A stretch of DNA of 64,000 nucleotides from contig NZ_CP037948.1 of NCBI RefSeq assembly GCF_004358425.1, positions 1,922,001-1,986,000 on the forward strand. The letters are read 5' to 3'. Every line of letters starts with the position of its first letter. The first letter of the stretch is position 1. The DNA comes from Qipengyuania sediminis (lineage in GTDB: Bacteria > Pseudomonadota > Alphaproteobacteria > Sphingomonadales > Sphingomonadaceae). Below are positions 34,491 through 44,400 of the stretch, one piece after another. Under the pieces are notes generated by a model. It did no database searches and was not told the origin of the DNA. It saw only the letters and a list, made by a program, of their open reading frames with translations. The translations under genes were made by a program, and so were the position numbers.

Positions 34491-35485
34491 CCGAGCCGCT
34501 CTGCCACCAGCGTCGACAGGTTCGCCTCCGGCCGCGCGCCGTAGTGTCCGATGACCTCGGCTGCGCAGATCGCGCCGATCTTGAGAGCGCGCGCGAGCGG
34601 TTCGCCGCGGATATGGCCGGTGAGGAAGCCGGCGGCGAAAAGGTCCCCCGCCCCGGTGGTGTCGACCACCCGCGCGACCGGCTCTGCCGCCACCTCGGCA
34701 CGCTCGCCCCCCTCGACGGCCACAGCCCCCGCCGCCCCGCGCGTCGCCACCAGCAAGGGAACCTTCGCCGCAGCCGCCGCGAGCCCGGCCTCGAACGCGC
34801 GTTCGCCTGTCAGTGCTGCAAGCTCGTGCTCGTTCACGAACAGGATATCGATCTCGCCCGCTTCGAGCAGCTCAAGAAAGTCCCCGCGGTGCAGATCGAT
34901 GATGAAGCTTTCGGATGCGGTGAAGGCGACCTTGCGCCCCGCGGCGCGCGCCGCCTTGATGGCCCGCCGCATCGCCGCGCGCGGCTCTTCCGGGTCCCAC
35001 ATATAGCCTTCGAGATAGAGCACCCCGGCCCCTGCGATCAGCGTCTCGTCGATGCTTTCCGGAGCGAGGAACTGGCTCGCGCCCAGCAGCGTGTTCATCG
35101 TCCGCTCGCCATCCTCGGTTACCAGGATAAGGCAGCGGCCGGTCGGCGGGTCGCCAACGCGCGCGGGCGTGTCAAAGGCAATGCCGCCGGCGCGAATATC
35201 GTGCTGAAACACTTCGCCCAGCTGATCGTCGGCCACTTGCCCGATGAAGGCGCAGCGCGCGCCGAGCGCGGCCATGCCCGCCAGCGTATTCGCCGCCGAT
35301 CCGCCGGAGATCTCCTTTGCCGGTCCCATCGCGGCGTAGATTTCGCGCGCGCGTTCGGCATCGATCAGCGCCATGCCGCCGCGCTCCAGCCCCAGCTCTG
35401 CTACCAGCGCATCGCGACAAGGCGCCATCACATCGACGATCGCATTGCCGATCGCGATCACATCGTAGCTGGGGGGAACGGGCAT
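34487..35485 (-). CDS. PfkB-family carbohydrate kinase, probably adenosine kinase
   Basis: The 332-residue ribokinase-fold enzyme has the N-terminal GNAIVDVMAP, the substrate-binding GGSAANTLAGMAALG, and the C-terminal DTTGAGDLFAAGFL with catalytic Asp281. It is close in layout to alphaproteobacterial adenosine kinases, which make AMP from adenosine. Sugar kinase activity cannot be ruled out from sequence. It converges with the DsbA-like gene. Confidence 0.88.
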   Translation of the reverse strand: MPVPPSYDVIAIGNAIVDVMAPCRDALVAELGLERGGMALIDAERAREIYAAMGPAKEISGGSAANTLAGMAALGARCAFIGQVADDQLGEVFQHDIRAGGIAFDTPARVGDPPTGRCLILVTEDGERTMNTLLGASQFLAPESIDETLIAGAGVLYLEGYMWDPEEPRAAMRRAIKAARAAGRKVAFTASESFIIDLHRGDFLELLEAGEIDILFVNEHELAALTGERAFEAGLAAAAAKVPLLVATRGAAGAVAVEGGERAEVAAEPVARVVDTTGAGDLFAAGFLTGHIRGEPLARALKIGAICAAEVIGHYGARPEANLSTLVAERLG

Positions 35486-35594
35486 GGGGTCTCCGGTCGG
35501 GAACGCTTGGTCGCGGCGCGCCTAGCGACTGGCCGTGCGAGTTCCAAGCGCGGCGTTGACTTGGGCGCACGCACACCCCACCCCCGGGCGGCCG

Positions 35595-36272
35595 ATGCTC
35601 GATTTGCCGCGCGCCTTCGCCCTGTCGTTCGTCCAGCTCGCCGATCCGGCGGTGCTGCGCGTGTTGGCGAAATCCCTGCTGGCGACGCTCGGGATCTTTG
35701 CAGCTGCGGGCCTTATCCTGTGGCAGGGCATCGCTGCCGTGATCAGCCGCTACGCCGCGGACTACGCCGAAGTCGGCGCGCTCGCTGCCGTCCTGCTTGG
35801 CGTTCTGGGGGCATGGCTGCTGTTCCGGGTGGTCGCGATTGCGGTGCTCCAGTTCTTCGCCGACGATGTGGTCCGCGCGGTTGAGCGGCGACACTATCCC
35901 TCCGCCGCGGCGGTGCCGAAGGCGCCACTGTCCCGGGAGTTCGCTGCGAGCTTCAGAGGCCTGACGCGGGTGCTGGCGGTCAATGCCGTGGTGTTGCCCT
36001 TGGCGCTGGTGCTGCTGGTGACCGGGGTCGGCGCGGCGCTCCTGCTATGGGTGGCCAATGGCTGGCTGCTTGGGCGGGAGCTGACAGAGATGGTGTCGCT
36101 GCGCCATCGGCCCGCTGGCACGGGTGCCGGCGTCGGCGGTGCCACGCGCTTCGCGCTTGGTGGCATCACCGCCGTGCTGATGGCGGTGCCCTTCGTCAAT
36201 CTGATCGCGCCGGTCTTGAGTGCCGGGGCTACGACGCATCTCGTGCACGGGGGCAGGACCGCCCGTGCCTAG
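35595..36272 (+). CDS. EI24-domain membrane protein
   Basis: A 225-residue inner-membrane protein with four to five hydrophobic segments and the EI24/CysZ-like pattern: LPRAFALSFVQLADPAVLRVL at the start, ADDVVRAVERRHYP, and GRELTEMVSLRH near the middle. CysZ imports sulfate, but many EI24 proteins have unknown roles. The start MLDLPRAFAL is preferred to an upstream ATG. It overlaps the following lipoprotein gene. Confidence 0.85.
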   Translation: MLDLPRAFALSFVQLADPAVLRVLAKSLLATLGIFAAAGLILWQGIAAVISRYAADYAEVGALAAVLLGVLGAWLLFRVVAIAVLQFFADDVVRAVERRHYPSAAAVPKAPLSREFAASFRGLTRVLAVNAVVLPLALVLLVTGVGAALLLWVANGWLLGRELTEMVSLRHRPAGTGAGVGGATRFALGGITAVLMAVPFVNLIAPVLSAGATTHLVHGGRTARA

Positions 36273-36681
36273 ACTTGCCGCCTCGCTGATCGCCCTGGGG
36301 CTGGCGGGGTGTGTGCCCGCACCCCGATCCGTACCGGCTCCCGCGCGCCCCGCCGCCGCGCCCCCGCCGATGACGGGCCCCACCGCCGCCCCGTCAACGC
36401 GCGACTTCATCGCGCCCACCATTATGCGCCTGCCCGGCCTGGAAAGCGTGATCGGCGCCGATGCCCGCCGCCTCGGTGAGCTGTTCGGTGCGGCGCGGCT
36501 GACCGTGCCCGAAGGCGATGCGCTGAAGCTGCAATATGTCGGCAGCGCCTGCGTGCTCGAGATTTTCCTCTACCCACTGCGGCCCGGCGGCCCCCCTGTG
36601 GCCACCCATGTGGAAGCGCGCCGCGCGAGCGACGGACAGGCGGTGGACCGGGCGTCCTGCGTAGCGGCGCTCAGACGGTAA
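36265..36681 (+). CDS. Small lipoprotein, function unknown
   Basis: From a GTG overlapping the EI24 gene end, the 138-residue protein has a lipobox LAGC after a short hydrophobic segment, then a proline- and alanine-rich linker. A small compact domain at about residues 60-135 follows (LPGLESVIGADARRLGELFG, YVGSACVLEIFLYP). Family is not recognised. It converges with sufA, overlapping 11 bases at the ends. Confidence 0.72.
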   Translation: MPRLAASLIALGLAGCVPAPRSVPAPARPAAAPPPMTGPTAAPSTRDFIAPTIMRLPGLESVIGADARRLGELFGAARLTVPEGDALKLQYVGSACVLEIFLYPLRPGGPPVATHVEARRASDGQAVDRASCVAALRR

Positions 36682-37027
36682 AGCTCTCGCCGCAGCCGCA
36701 GGCGCCCTTCGCATTGGGATTGGCGAAGACGAAGCCGGCGGAGAAATCGTCCTCGACCCAGTCCATCGTGCTGCCGACGAGATAGAGAATGCTTGCGCCA
36801 TCGATGAAGAGCGTGCCGCCCGGCGTCACGATCTTCTCGTCGAACTTCGCCTCCTCGGTCACGTAATCGACCGAATAGGCAAGGCCCGAGCAACCGCGCC
36901 GCGGGGTCGAGAGCTTGACCCCGATCGCATCGGCCGGCGCATCGGCCATCAGCGCCGCGATCCGCGCTTCGGCCCGCGGCGTGAGCGTGACGGCGGCCGG
37001 CAAGGTGCGGCTCTTCACATCGCTCAT
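36671..37027 (-). CDS. sufA: A-type iron-sulfur carrier of the SUF system
   Basis: The 118-residue HesB/IscA-type protein has the three ligand cysteines Cys46 (RRGCSGLAY), Cys110 and Cys112 (ACGCGESF). It carries and delivers Fe-S clusters made on SufBCD. It overlaps the upstream gene by four bases and is the last gene in the suf operon. The start MSDVKSRTLP was chosen as the first codon after the previous stop region. Confidence 0.93.
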   Translation of the reverse strand: MSDVKSRTLPAAVTLTPRAEARIAALMADAPADAIGVKLSTPRRGCSGLAYSVDYVTEEAKFDEKIVTPGGTLFIDGASILYLVGSTMDWVEDDFSAGFVFANPNAKGACGCGESFTV

Positions 37028-37473
37028 AGCATGCCGAGCTCCAGCCGCGCCTCGTCGGTCATCTTGTCCGGCCCCCAGGGCGGGTCCCAGACGAGATTGA
37101 CCTCGGCGTCGCGGATGCCGGGGACCGAACACACCCGCAGCTCGACTTCGGCGGGCATGGATTCGGCGACCGGGCAATGCGGGGTCGTCAGAGTCATGGT
37201 CACCGCCGCATCACCGTCTTCGCTGACCTCCACGCCGTAAATCAGGCCGAGATCGTAGATGTTCACCGGGATTTCGGGGTCGTAGATGTCCTTCAAAGCA
37301 TCGACAACCGCTTCGTAAAGCGCGCCGCCCGGTTCGCCTGGCGAGGCGACCGGGGGCGCGGCCTTAAGGAACCCTTCGAGATAGTCACGCTTGCGGGCAA
37401 ATGTTTCCTGCGGGGTCTCTTCCTCCACGGCATCGGAGACTCGGGCGCGGGGCGGCTTGGCCATCTCGTTCAT
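37024..37473 (-). CDS. sufT: SUF-associated DUF59/MIP18 protein (SufT-type)
   Basis: The 149 residues have a variable N-terminal extension and the DUF59 domain: ALKDIYDPEIPVNIYDLGLIYGV, MTLTTPHCPVAESMP with its conserved Cys, and LVWDPPWGPDKMTDEA. These proteins help mature Fe-S enzymes. Both ends overlap neighbours by four bases within the suf operon. Confidence 0.93.
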   Translation of the reverse strand: MNEMAKPPRARVSDAVEEETPQETFARKRDYLEGFLKAAPPVASPGEPGGALYEAVVDALKDIYDPEIPVNIYDLGLIYGVEVSEDGDAAVTMTLTTPHCPVAESMPAEVELRVCSVPGIRDAEVNLVWDPPWGPDKMTDEARLELGML

Positions 37474-38771
37474 CCGAAGATCCTTTGCGTCCTGTCGATC
37501 CCGCGCATGAGCGCTTCGATATCGCTCTCGTCCGAATAGAGCCCGAAGCTCGCCCGCGCCGTCGCTGTCACCCCCAGCGCCGCCATCAGCGGCTGCGCGC
37601 AGTGGTGCCCGGCGCGGATCGCCACGTGCTCTTCGTCCAATATGGTGCCGAGGTCGTGCGGATGCACCCCCTCGAGCGCAAAGCTGACGATGCCCGCGCT
37701 GTCCTCAGGACCGAACAGGCGGACGGAGTTCATCGCGCGCAGTTCGCCGCGAAGCTGCGCCGCCAGCGCGGTTTCATGCGCGAACAGGTGGTCGGGGCCA
37801 AGCGCATCGACATAGTTGATCGCGGCATGAAGCGCGATCGCCTCGACGATCATCGGTGTCCCCGCCTCGAACCGCTGCGGCGGCGGGGCATAGGTGGTGC
37901 GCTCGAAAGTGACCTGGTCGATCATCGCGCCGCCGCCCTGCCAGGGGGGCATCGTCTCGAGCAGCTCGCCGCGCGCCCAAAGCACGCCGATGCCGGTCGG
38001 TCCGTACAGCTTGTGTCCGGAGAAGGCGTAGAAATCGCAATCGAGGGCCGCCATGTCGAGCGCCATGCGCGGTGCGGCCTGGCAGCCGTCGAGCAGCAGT
38101 TTCGCGCCGACAGAATGGGCGAGTTCCGCGGCACGCCGGGCATCAAGGACGCTGCCGAGCACGTTGGAGATATGCGCCAGTGCGACCATTTTGGTGCGCG
38201 GGGTGACCAATCGCTCCAGAGCATCGAGATCGATCCGGTGGTCCGCGGTCAGCGGGCACACGTCGATCACGGCGCCGGTGCGCTCCGCCAGCTGCTGCCA
38301 GGGCACGATGTTCGAGTGATGCTCGAGCCGCGAGAGCACGATCCGGTCACCCTCGCCGATATGTGCACCGCCCCAGCTCGCCGCGACGAGATTGATCGCC
38401 TCGGTCGCGCCGCGCACGAAGACGATCTCGTCCTCGCGCGCACCGATGAATTGTGCGACGCGGCGCCGCGCCGCCTCGTAGCCTAGCGTCATCGCGGCGC
38501 TGCGGCTGTAAACGCCGCGGTGAACGGTGGCGTAGTCCGCGCCGAGCGCACGCGCCATGGCATCGATCACGGCTTGCGGCTTCTGCGCGGTGGCGGCGGT
38601 GTCGAGGTAATGCCATGGCGCCCCGTCGGGGGTGAGGAGGCCGGGAAAATCAGCTTTCAGATCGCCAACGCCGCTCGTCCTGAGCCTGTCGAAGGACGCA
38701 TCGCGACCCTCGCGCCCGGGTGCTTCGACAAGCTCAGCACGAGCGAAAATCTGCCTAGGGTCCGACATCAC
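37470..38771 (-). CDS. sufS: Cysteine desulfurase SufS with a repeat-derived N-terminal insert
   Basis: The 433-residue PLP enzyme takes sulfur from cysteine for Fe-S assembly. Motifs: WHYLDTAATAQKPQAVID, SRLEHHSNIVPWQ, DGCQAAPR, the PLP Lys254 (FSGHKLYGPTG) and catalytic Cys391 (RAGHHCAQPLM). Residues about 10-34 are unusual. They are encoded by a palindromic REP-type repeat (38672-38745) read in frame as ELVEAPG and FDRLRTSG, inserted before the normal start of the family alignment at DLKADFPGL. It is thus longer at the N-terminus than relatives by about 25 residues. It overlaps sufD by four bases. Confidence 0.95.
   Translation of the reverse strand: MMSDPRQIFARAELVEAPGREGRDASFDRLRTSGVGDLKADFPGLLTPDGAPWHYLDTAATAQKPQAVIDAMARALGADYATVHRGVYSRSAAMTLGYEAARRRVAQFIGAREDEIVFVRGATEAINLVAASWGGAHIGEGDRIVLSRLEHHSNIVPWQQLAERTGAVIDVCPLTADHRIDLDALERLVTPRTKMVALAHISNVLGSVLDARRAAELAHSVGAKLLLDGCQAAPRMALDMAALDCDFYAFSGHKLYGPTGIGVLWARGELLETMPPWQGGGAMIDQVTFERTTYAPPPQRFEAGTPMIVEAIALHAAINYVDALGPDHLFAHETALAAQLRGELRAMNSVRLFGPEDSAGIVSFALEGVHPHDLGTILDEEHVAIRAGHHCAQPLMAALGVTATARASFGLYSDESDIEALMRGIDRTQRIFG
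38672..38745. repeat. REP-type palindrome inside the sufS coding region
   Basis: Arms CGCTCGTCCTGAGCCTGTCG and, on the other side, CGACAAGCTCAGCACGAGCG are near-perfect inverted copies around a short unrelated middle. This CTGAGC..TGTCGAAG palindrome type is typically intergenic in sphingomonads. Here it is within the first 35 codons of sufS and keeps the frame. Confidence 0.88.
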
Positions 38772-39529
38772 AGATGCCGATCCAGCTTGTCGAGCGCGAC
38801 GCGCATCAGCCGCTCGCGCGCCGTCTCGTCTTCCAGCGCCACGAAGGCGTCACCGATGAAGGCCTGCACCAGCAGCCGCCGCGCAGCGGCGGGGGAGAGC
38901 CCGCGCGCCGCCATGTAGAACCGCGCCGCCTCATCCAGCTGGCCGACCGTGGCGCCATGCGCGCATTTAACATCGTCAGCAAAGATCTCGAGCTGCGGCA
39001 CCGCGTTCACGCTCGCGCCCTTCTCCAGCAACAGCCCCTTGAAGCTCTGCGCCGCGTCGGTCTTCTGCGCGTCGCGCGCGACCTCGATGGTGCCGAGAAA
39101 GTTGCCCGTCCCTTGGCCCCAGTGGACGCTGCGCACGGTCTGGTTGCTTGTCGCCTCGGGCTCAGCATGGACCACGCGTGTGACGAACTCGCGCACCGTG
39201 TCGCGCCCGCCGACGGTCACCCCGCCGAATTCGAAATGCGCGCCTTTGCCGAGTGTCACTTCGATCTCGACGCGCGCGTAAAGCTCAGCCGCGACCACCG
39301 CGAACAGCTCACACCGCCCGCCCTCTCCGATCTTCACGCGCAGGCGCTGGAGAGTGGTGCCATCGCGCCCATCGTCTCGGTCGACGATGACGAGGCAATC
39401 GCTAAAGCCCTCGCCCGCCGCCACATCGATCGCGCGCCAATCGTCGAGCGCCACACCCTGCAGCGCCTCGACCGCGGCATAGCGCCAGGCCTCATCCTTG
39501 CGGGTGGGGAGGGCGGCGGCTTCAGGCAT
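38768..39529 (-). CDS. sufD: Fe-S cluster assembly scaffold subunit SufD
   Basis: The 253-residue protein has the SufB/SufD beta-helix with RKDEAWRYAAV near the N-terminus and EIFADDVKCAHGATVGQLDE near the C-terminus, which contains the conserved His involved in SufBCD function. It is shorter than the E. coli protein, as in other alphaproteobacteria. It overlaps sufC by eight bases. Confidence 0.95.
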   Translation of the reverse strand: MPEAAALPTRKDEAWRYAAVEALQGVALDDWRAIDVAAGEGFSDCLVIVDRDDGRDGTTLQRLRVKIGEGGRCELFAVVAAELYARVEIEVTLGKGAHFEFGGVTVGGRDTVREFVTRVVHAEPEATSNQTVRSVHWGQGTGNFLGTIEVARDAQKTDAAQSFKGLLLEKGASVNAVPQLEIFADDVKCAHGATVGQLDEAARFYMAARGLSPAAARRLLVQAFIGDAFVALEDETARERLMRVALDKLDRHL

Positions 39530-40274
39530 GGGCCATTACCGCGTCATAACCTTCGCGCTCGAGCTGCTGGGCGAGCTCGGGACCGCCGCTGCGCACGATG
39601 CGGCCGCGGCTGAGCACATGGACGAAGTCGGGCCGCACATAGTCCAGAAGGCGCTGATAGTGGGTGATCAGCAGCACCGCCTTGTCGGGGCGGCGCATGA
39701 TCGTGTTGATGCCTTCGCCCACCACGCGAAGCGCGTCGATGTCGAGGCCGGAATCGGTCTCGTCGAGGATCGCGAGTTTCGGATCGAGGATGCCCATCTG
39801 GACCATCTCGGCGCGCTTCTTCTCGCCGCCCGAGAAGCCGACGTTCACGTGGCGCTTGAGCATCTCCATGTCGAGTTTGAGCAGCGCCGCCTTTTCCTTG
39901 GCGAGTTTGAGGAATTCGCCGCCGTTGAGCGGCTCCTCGCCGCGCTGCTTGCGCTGTGAATTGAGCGCCTCGCGCAGGAACTGGACGTTGGAGACGCCGG
40001 GGATCTCGACCGGGTACTGGAAGCCGAGGAACAGCCCCGCCGCGGCGCGTTCGTGCGGGTCCATGTCTAGCAGGTCGTGCCCTTCGAAGCTCACCGACCC
40101 GCCGGTGACCTCGTAGCCCGGCCGTCCGCCGAGCACGTAGGACAGCGTCGACTTGCCCGCGCCGTTGGGGCCCATGATGGCGTGCACCTCGCCCGCATTG
40201 ACGGTAAGCGAGAGGCCCTTGAGGATTGGCTTTTCGGCGACGGTGGCGTGGAGGTCGGTGATCTGGAGCATCAA
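39522..40274 (-). CDS. sufC: Fe-S cluster assembly ATPase SufC
   Basis: The 250-residue ABC-type ATPase has Walker A GPNGAGKST, the SufC-specific LGFQYPVEIPGVSN, signature FSGGEKKRAEM, Walker B LAILDETDSGLDIDA and the switch His in LITHYQRLL. It drives conformational change in SufBCD. It overlaps DUF559 upstream by four bases. Confidence 0.97.
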   Translation of the reverse strand: MMLQITDLHATVAEKPILKGLSLTVNAGEVHAIMGPNGAGKSTLSYVLGGRPGYEVTGGSVSFEGHDLLDMDPHERAAAGLFLGFQYPVEIPGVSNVQFLREALNSQRKQRGEEPLNGGEFLKLAKEKAALLKLDMEMLKRHVNVGFSGGEKKRAEMVQMGILDPKLAILDETDSGLDIDALRVVGEGINTIMRRPDKAVLLITHYQRLLDYVRPDFVHVLSRGRIVRSGGPELAQQLEREGYDAVMAHA

Positions 40275-40804
40275 GGGTTCCGGCGCGGCGCGCTGCGATT
40301 GGGCCGCGAATAGTGCTGGTTGGGGTTGGCCTCAGCGTGGTCGCGCGCCTTCTGCTTACGCTCTGCGATACGCTCGCGCATGGCGAGGGTGATCCGCTGG
40401 AGCACGGCGTCGATGTCGGTCAGGATGTCCGCCGCCGCGATCCGCATCACGCGCACGCCGACCGCCTCGAGGCTCTTGTCGCGGCGCCTGGCGATCGCGT
40501 CGTCCTGGCCCTCCTCGTCGATCGCGAGCGCGAGGCCCAGCAAATGGTTGCCGAAATCGACGATCGCGCTGCCGATCACCATGTGGCGGGTGAACTTGTA
40601 GCGCCCGAGGTCGGCCTCGGCGAAGCGCTTGGCCAGCGCCTTGTGCGCCTCAGACGAATGCCGCCGCAGCTCGCGCGCTTGCTCGTGCAGCATGTCGAGC
40701 CGCTTCTCCGAAATCTCCCACCCACGCCCCTTCTTCTTGAGCGCAGGCGCGGCGTCGGTGGTCTCTGAAGCTTCGCGGAGCTGGAGGGTTTTGCGAGTGT
40801 TCAT
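40271..40804 (-). CDS. DUF559 endonuclease-like protein within the suf operon
   Basis: The 177-residue protein has a DUF559 (Vsr-like nuclease fold) core: ELRRHSSEAHKALAKRF, then IVDFGNHLLGLALAIDEEGQ and KSLEAVGVRVMRIAAADIL. The N-terminus (about 30 residues) and the basic C-terminus are extra. The catalytic Asp in IVDF and the Glu/Gln motif after LAID are present, so activity is possible but untested. Four-base overlaps on both sides show it is translated with sufC and the upstream gene. A role in Fe-S assembly is not known. Confidence 0.82.
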   Translation of the reverse strand: MNTRKTLQLREASETTDAAPALKKKGRGWEISEKRLDMLHEQARELRRHSSEAHKALAKRFAEADLGRYKFTRHMVIGSAIVDFGNHLLGLALAIDEEGQDDAIARRRDKSLEAVGVRVMRIAAADILTDIDAVLQRITLAMRERIAERKQKARDHAEANPNQHYSRPNRSAPRRNP

Positions 40805-41162
40805 TTGTTAGACCGAGCGCTGTCGGCTCGAGACTGCCGAACATCAGTTTTCCGTTTCGCAATCTGCGGAATTGCCACGCTCCGCAGTTGCTCGATCGCT
40901 GAGAGCTTCTGTTGGTGAAGATCGATGTTCGTGAGGATCACACCTTGGCGGACCTTCTCAAAGTAGGCGTCGAGCCAAAATGCACACCGCAAATGGCTCG
41001 CTTCGAAAATTTCAGCGGGTGCGCTGTCGCTAGCCAATCGACCTTCGACCTCTTTGTTGAGGCACTGATCGTAACCGGTACGCAGCATTTCAGGCGGCGC
41101 GTCGGCTGCGACTGGGGTTCCTGCTTCCGCTGATTGAGCAAGAGTGAGAGCCAACAGAACGC

Positions 41163-41166
<4 letters not shown>
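40801..41166 (-). CDS. Small exported protein of unknown function within the suf operon
   Basis: The GTG start overlaps the sufB stop. The 121-residue product has a short signal ([13 protein letters not shown]) and a helical mature part with two Cys (LNKEVEGRL region and [14 protein letters not shown]), one of them in YDQC. No family is recognised. An exported protein in a cytosolic Fe-S operon is unexpected. Codon use is less GC-extreme than sufB and sufC, suggesting a later insertion together with the DUF559 gene. Confidence 0.68.
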
Positions 41167-42637
<1,471 letters not shown>

Positions 42638-42641
<4 letters not shown>

Positions 42642-43048
42642 GCCGGTTCCACTTCGCGCGCGAGGGCCGAAAGGGAGATGCCGGCGAGCGCACTGCGCAG
42701 CGCGGCATTGACCACCGGCCAGTGCGGGCGAACGCGGCAGTCGTGATGCGCGGCGCAGTCCTCGCTATCCAGGCATGTGGTTAGCGCGATCGGGCCCTCG
42801 ACCGCCTCGACGATATCGGCGAGCGTGATCGCCGCCGCGGGGCGGGCGAGCTGCAAGCCACCGCCTGCGCCGCGCACTGACCGCAATAAGCCCGCCGCCG
42901 AAAGCCGGCTGACCAGCTTCTGCACTGTCGGCACCGGCAGTCCGGTCTCCGCCGCCAGCGCGCCCGCGCTCGTCCGCTGCCCCCCACAATGGCGGGCTGC
43001 GGCGCTCATCGTGACGACGGCGTAATCGGCGAGTTTGGAGAGGCGCAT
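42638..43048 (-). CDS. sufR: Rrf2-family regulator of the suf operon
   Basis: The 136-residue protein has the Rrf2 winged helix ([44 protein letters not shown]) and the [2Fe-2S] cysteines Cys92, Cys98 and Cys104 ([13 protein letters not shown]). It should sense Fe-S status and control this operon. It lies first in the operon, and a palindrome directly upstream is a good operator candidate. The name follows common annotation of this gene; IscR-like control is the family precedent. Confidence 0.92.
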
Positions 43049-43350
43049 GATAATCGGAGCATTCTGGTCCGATTAGCCATATAGTCCGCCTTCGCCCCCT
43101 CTCAAGGGCAATCCCTCCGTTGCGAGTCGTTCGCTTCAAGAGGTTGGCAGGCGAAAAAGAAGGCGGCCCCCTTTCGAGCGCCGCCTCCACTGAGTCGAGG
43201 AACCCACCACATCGCTGCGCCAGGCCCTTCGGGTCGCGAATGCGGATTTAGCGAGGAAAGCGGATTGCGTATTGTAAGCGCGCGACAGCTTCCGCGAATT
43301 GCCTTTCGCTTTCTCGACAGCGGTGTGGGGCGTGGGCATAGGCCCGGGCC
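43049..43350. other. Intergenic region between divergent sufR and pyrD
   Basis: This 302-base gap holds the suf operator and promoter next to sufR. A hairpin with arms AGGCGGC/GCCGCCT and a 12-base loop at about 43161-43186 has no T tract. No gene, tRNA or clear pyrD promoter was seen in the remainder. Confidence 0.6.
43051..43105 (-). promoter_or_regulatory. suf operon promoter with palindromic operator
   Basis: Eight-base arms TAATCGGA and TCCGATTA surround a nine-base spacer at 43051-43075, only two bases from the sufR start codon. Upstream on the minus strand a -35-like TTGAGA (43100-43105) and a -10-like TATATG (43078-43083) are 16 bases apart. The operator lies just downstream of the -10, where a bound Rrf2 protein would block transcription. 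The symmetry and position make autoregulation by SufR likely; the sites have not been tested. Confidence 0.68.
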
Positions 43351-44391
43351 ATGCTGTTCCGCCTCGTCCGCCCGGCGCTGTTCGCGCTCGATCCGGAACC
43401 TGCGCACCGGCTGACGATCGCGGCGTTGAAGCGCGCGCCCTTGCGTCCGCCGCCCTCGGACGGCCCGCTGACGGTGGAGGTCGCCGGTTTGCGCTTTCCC
43501 AATCCGATCGGGCTCGCCGCCGGTTTCGACAAGGATGCCGAGGTGCCGGATGCACTGCTGGGCTCCGGCTTCGGCGCGGTCGAGGTGGGCTCGATCACGC
43601 CGCAGCCGCAGGAGGGCAACCCCAAGCCAAGGATGTTCCGCTTGGCCGAAGACCGCGCGGTCATAAATCGCCTGGGGTTCAACAATGGCGGGGCAGCGGC
43701 GGCGGCGGCGCGGCTCGAGGCGCGCCGCGGCAGGCCTGGGATCGTCGGGGTCAATATCGGCGCCAACAAGGACAGCGCCGATCGCATCTTCGACTATGCG
43801 GTGATGACCCGCGTCATGGCACCGCTGGCGCGCTATCTGGCGGTCAATATCTCCAGCCCCAACACGCCGGGCCTGCGGGCGCTGCAGGACGAAGCGCCCT
43901 TGCGCGAGCTGCTGGGTGCGGTGATCGACGCGCGCGCCGAAAAGTGCGGCGGTGGCGGGCCCCCCATTTTTCTCAAGGTGGCGCCCGATCTCCAGCCGGT
44001 CGACATCGACGCAATCGCCCGCATCGCGATCGAGATGAAGCTCGGCGCGATCATCGTGAGCAATACGACAATCACCCGGCCCCCTCTCGCCAGCCGCCAC
44101 GCCTGCGAGGCGGGCGGGCTCTCGGGCGCGCCCTTACGCGACCTCGCGCTGCGACGGCTGCGCGATTTTCGTACCGCCACCGGCGGCGCCATGCCGCTGG
44201 TAGGAGTGGGCGGCATCGGCAACGCACAGGACGCCTGGCAACGCATCCGCGCGGGCGCCAGCCTGGTGCAGCTCTACAGCGCTCTCGTCTATGAAGGTCC
44301 AGGACTGGTGGGGCGCATCCTTCGCGGTGTGGAGGCACGGATGCGGCGCGATGGGTTCAGTTCGATTGCGGAGGCGGTCGGAAGCGAATAA
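43351..44391 (+). CDS. pyrD: Quinone-dependent dihydroorotate dehydrogenase
   Basis: The 346-residue class 2 enzyme has the N-terminal membrane-binding helices (LFRLVRPALFALDPEPAHRL), the FMN barrel motifs NPIGLAAGFDKDAEVPDALLG, VGSITPQPQEGNPKPRMFRL, NRLGFNNGG, SSPNTPGLRALQ with catalytic Ser, LKVAPDL, and GVGGIGNAQDAW. It oxidises dihydroorotate in pyrimidine synthesis. Confidence 0.97.
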   Translation: MLFRLVRPALFALDPEPAHRLTIAALKRAPLRPPPSDGPLTVEVAGLRFPNPIGLAAGFDKDAEVPDALLGSGFGAVEVGSITPQPQEGNPKPRMFRLAEDRAVINRLGFNNGGAAAAAARLEARRGRPGIVGVNIGANKDSADRIFDYAVMTRVMAPLARYLAVNISSPNTPGLRALQDEAPLRELLGAVIDARAEKCGGGGPPIFLKVAPDLQPVDIDAIARIAIEMKLGAIIVSNTTITRPPLASRHACEAGGLSGAPLRDLALRRLRDFRTATGGAMPLVGVGGIGNAQDAWQRIRAGASLVQLYSALVYEGPGLVGRILRGVEARMRRDGFSSIAEAVGSE

Positions 44392-44400
44392 CCCCCGGCC

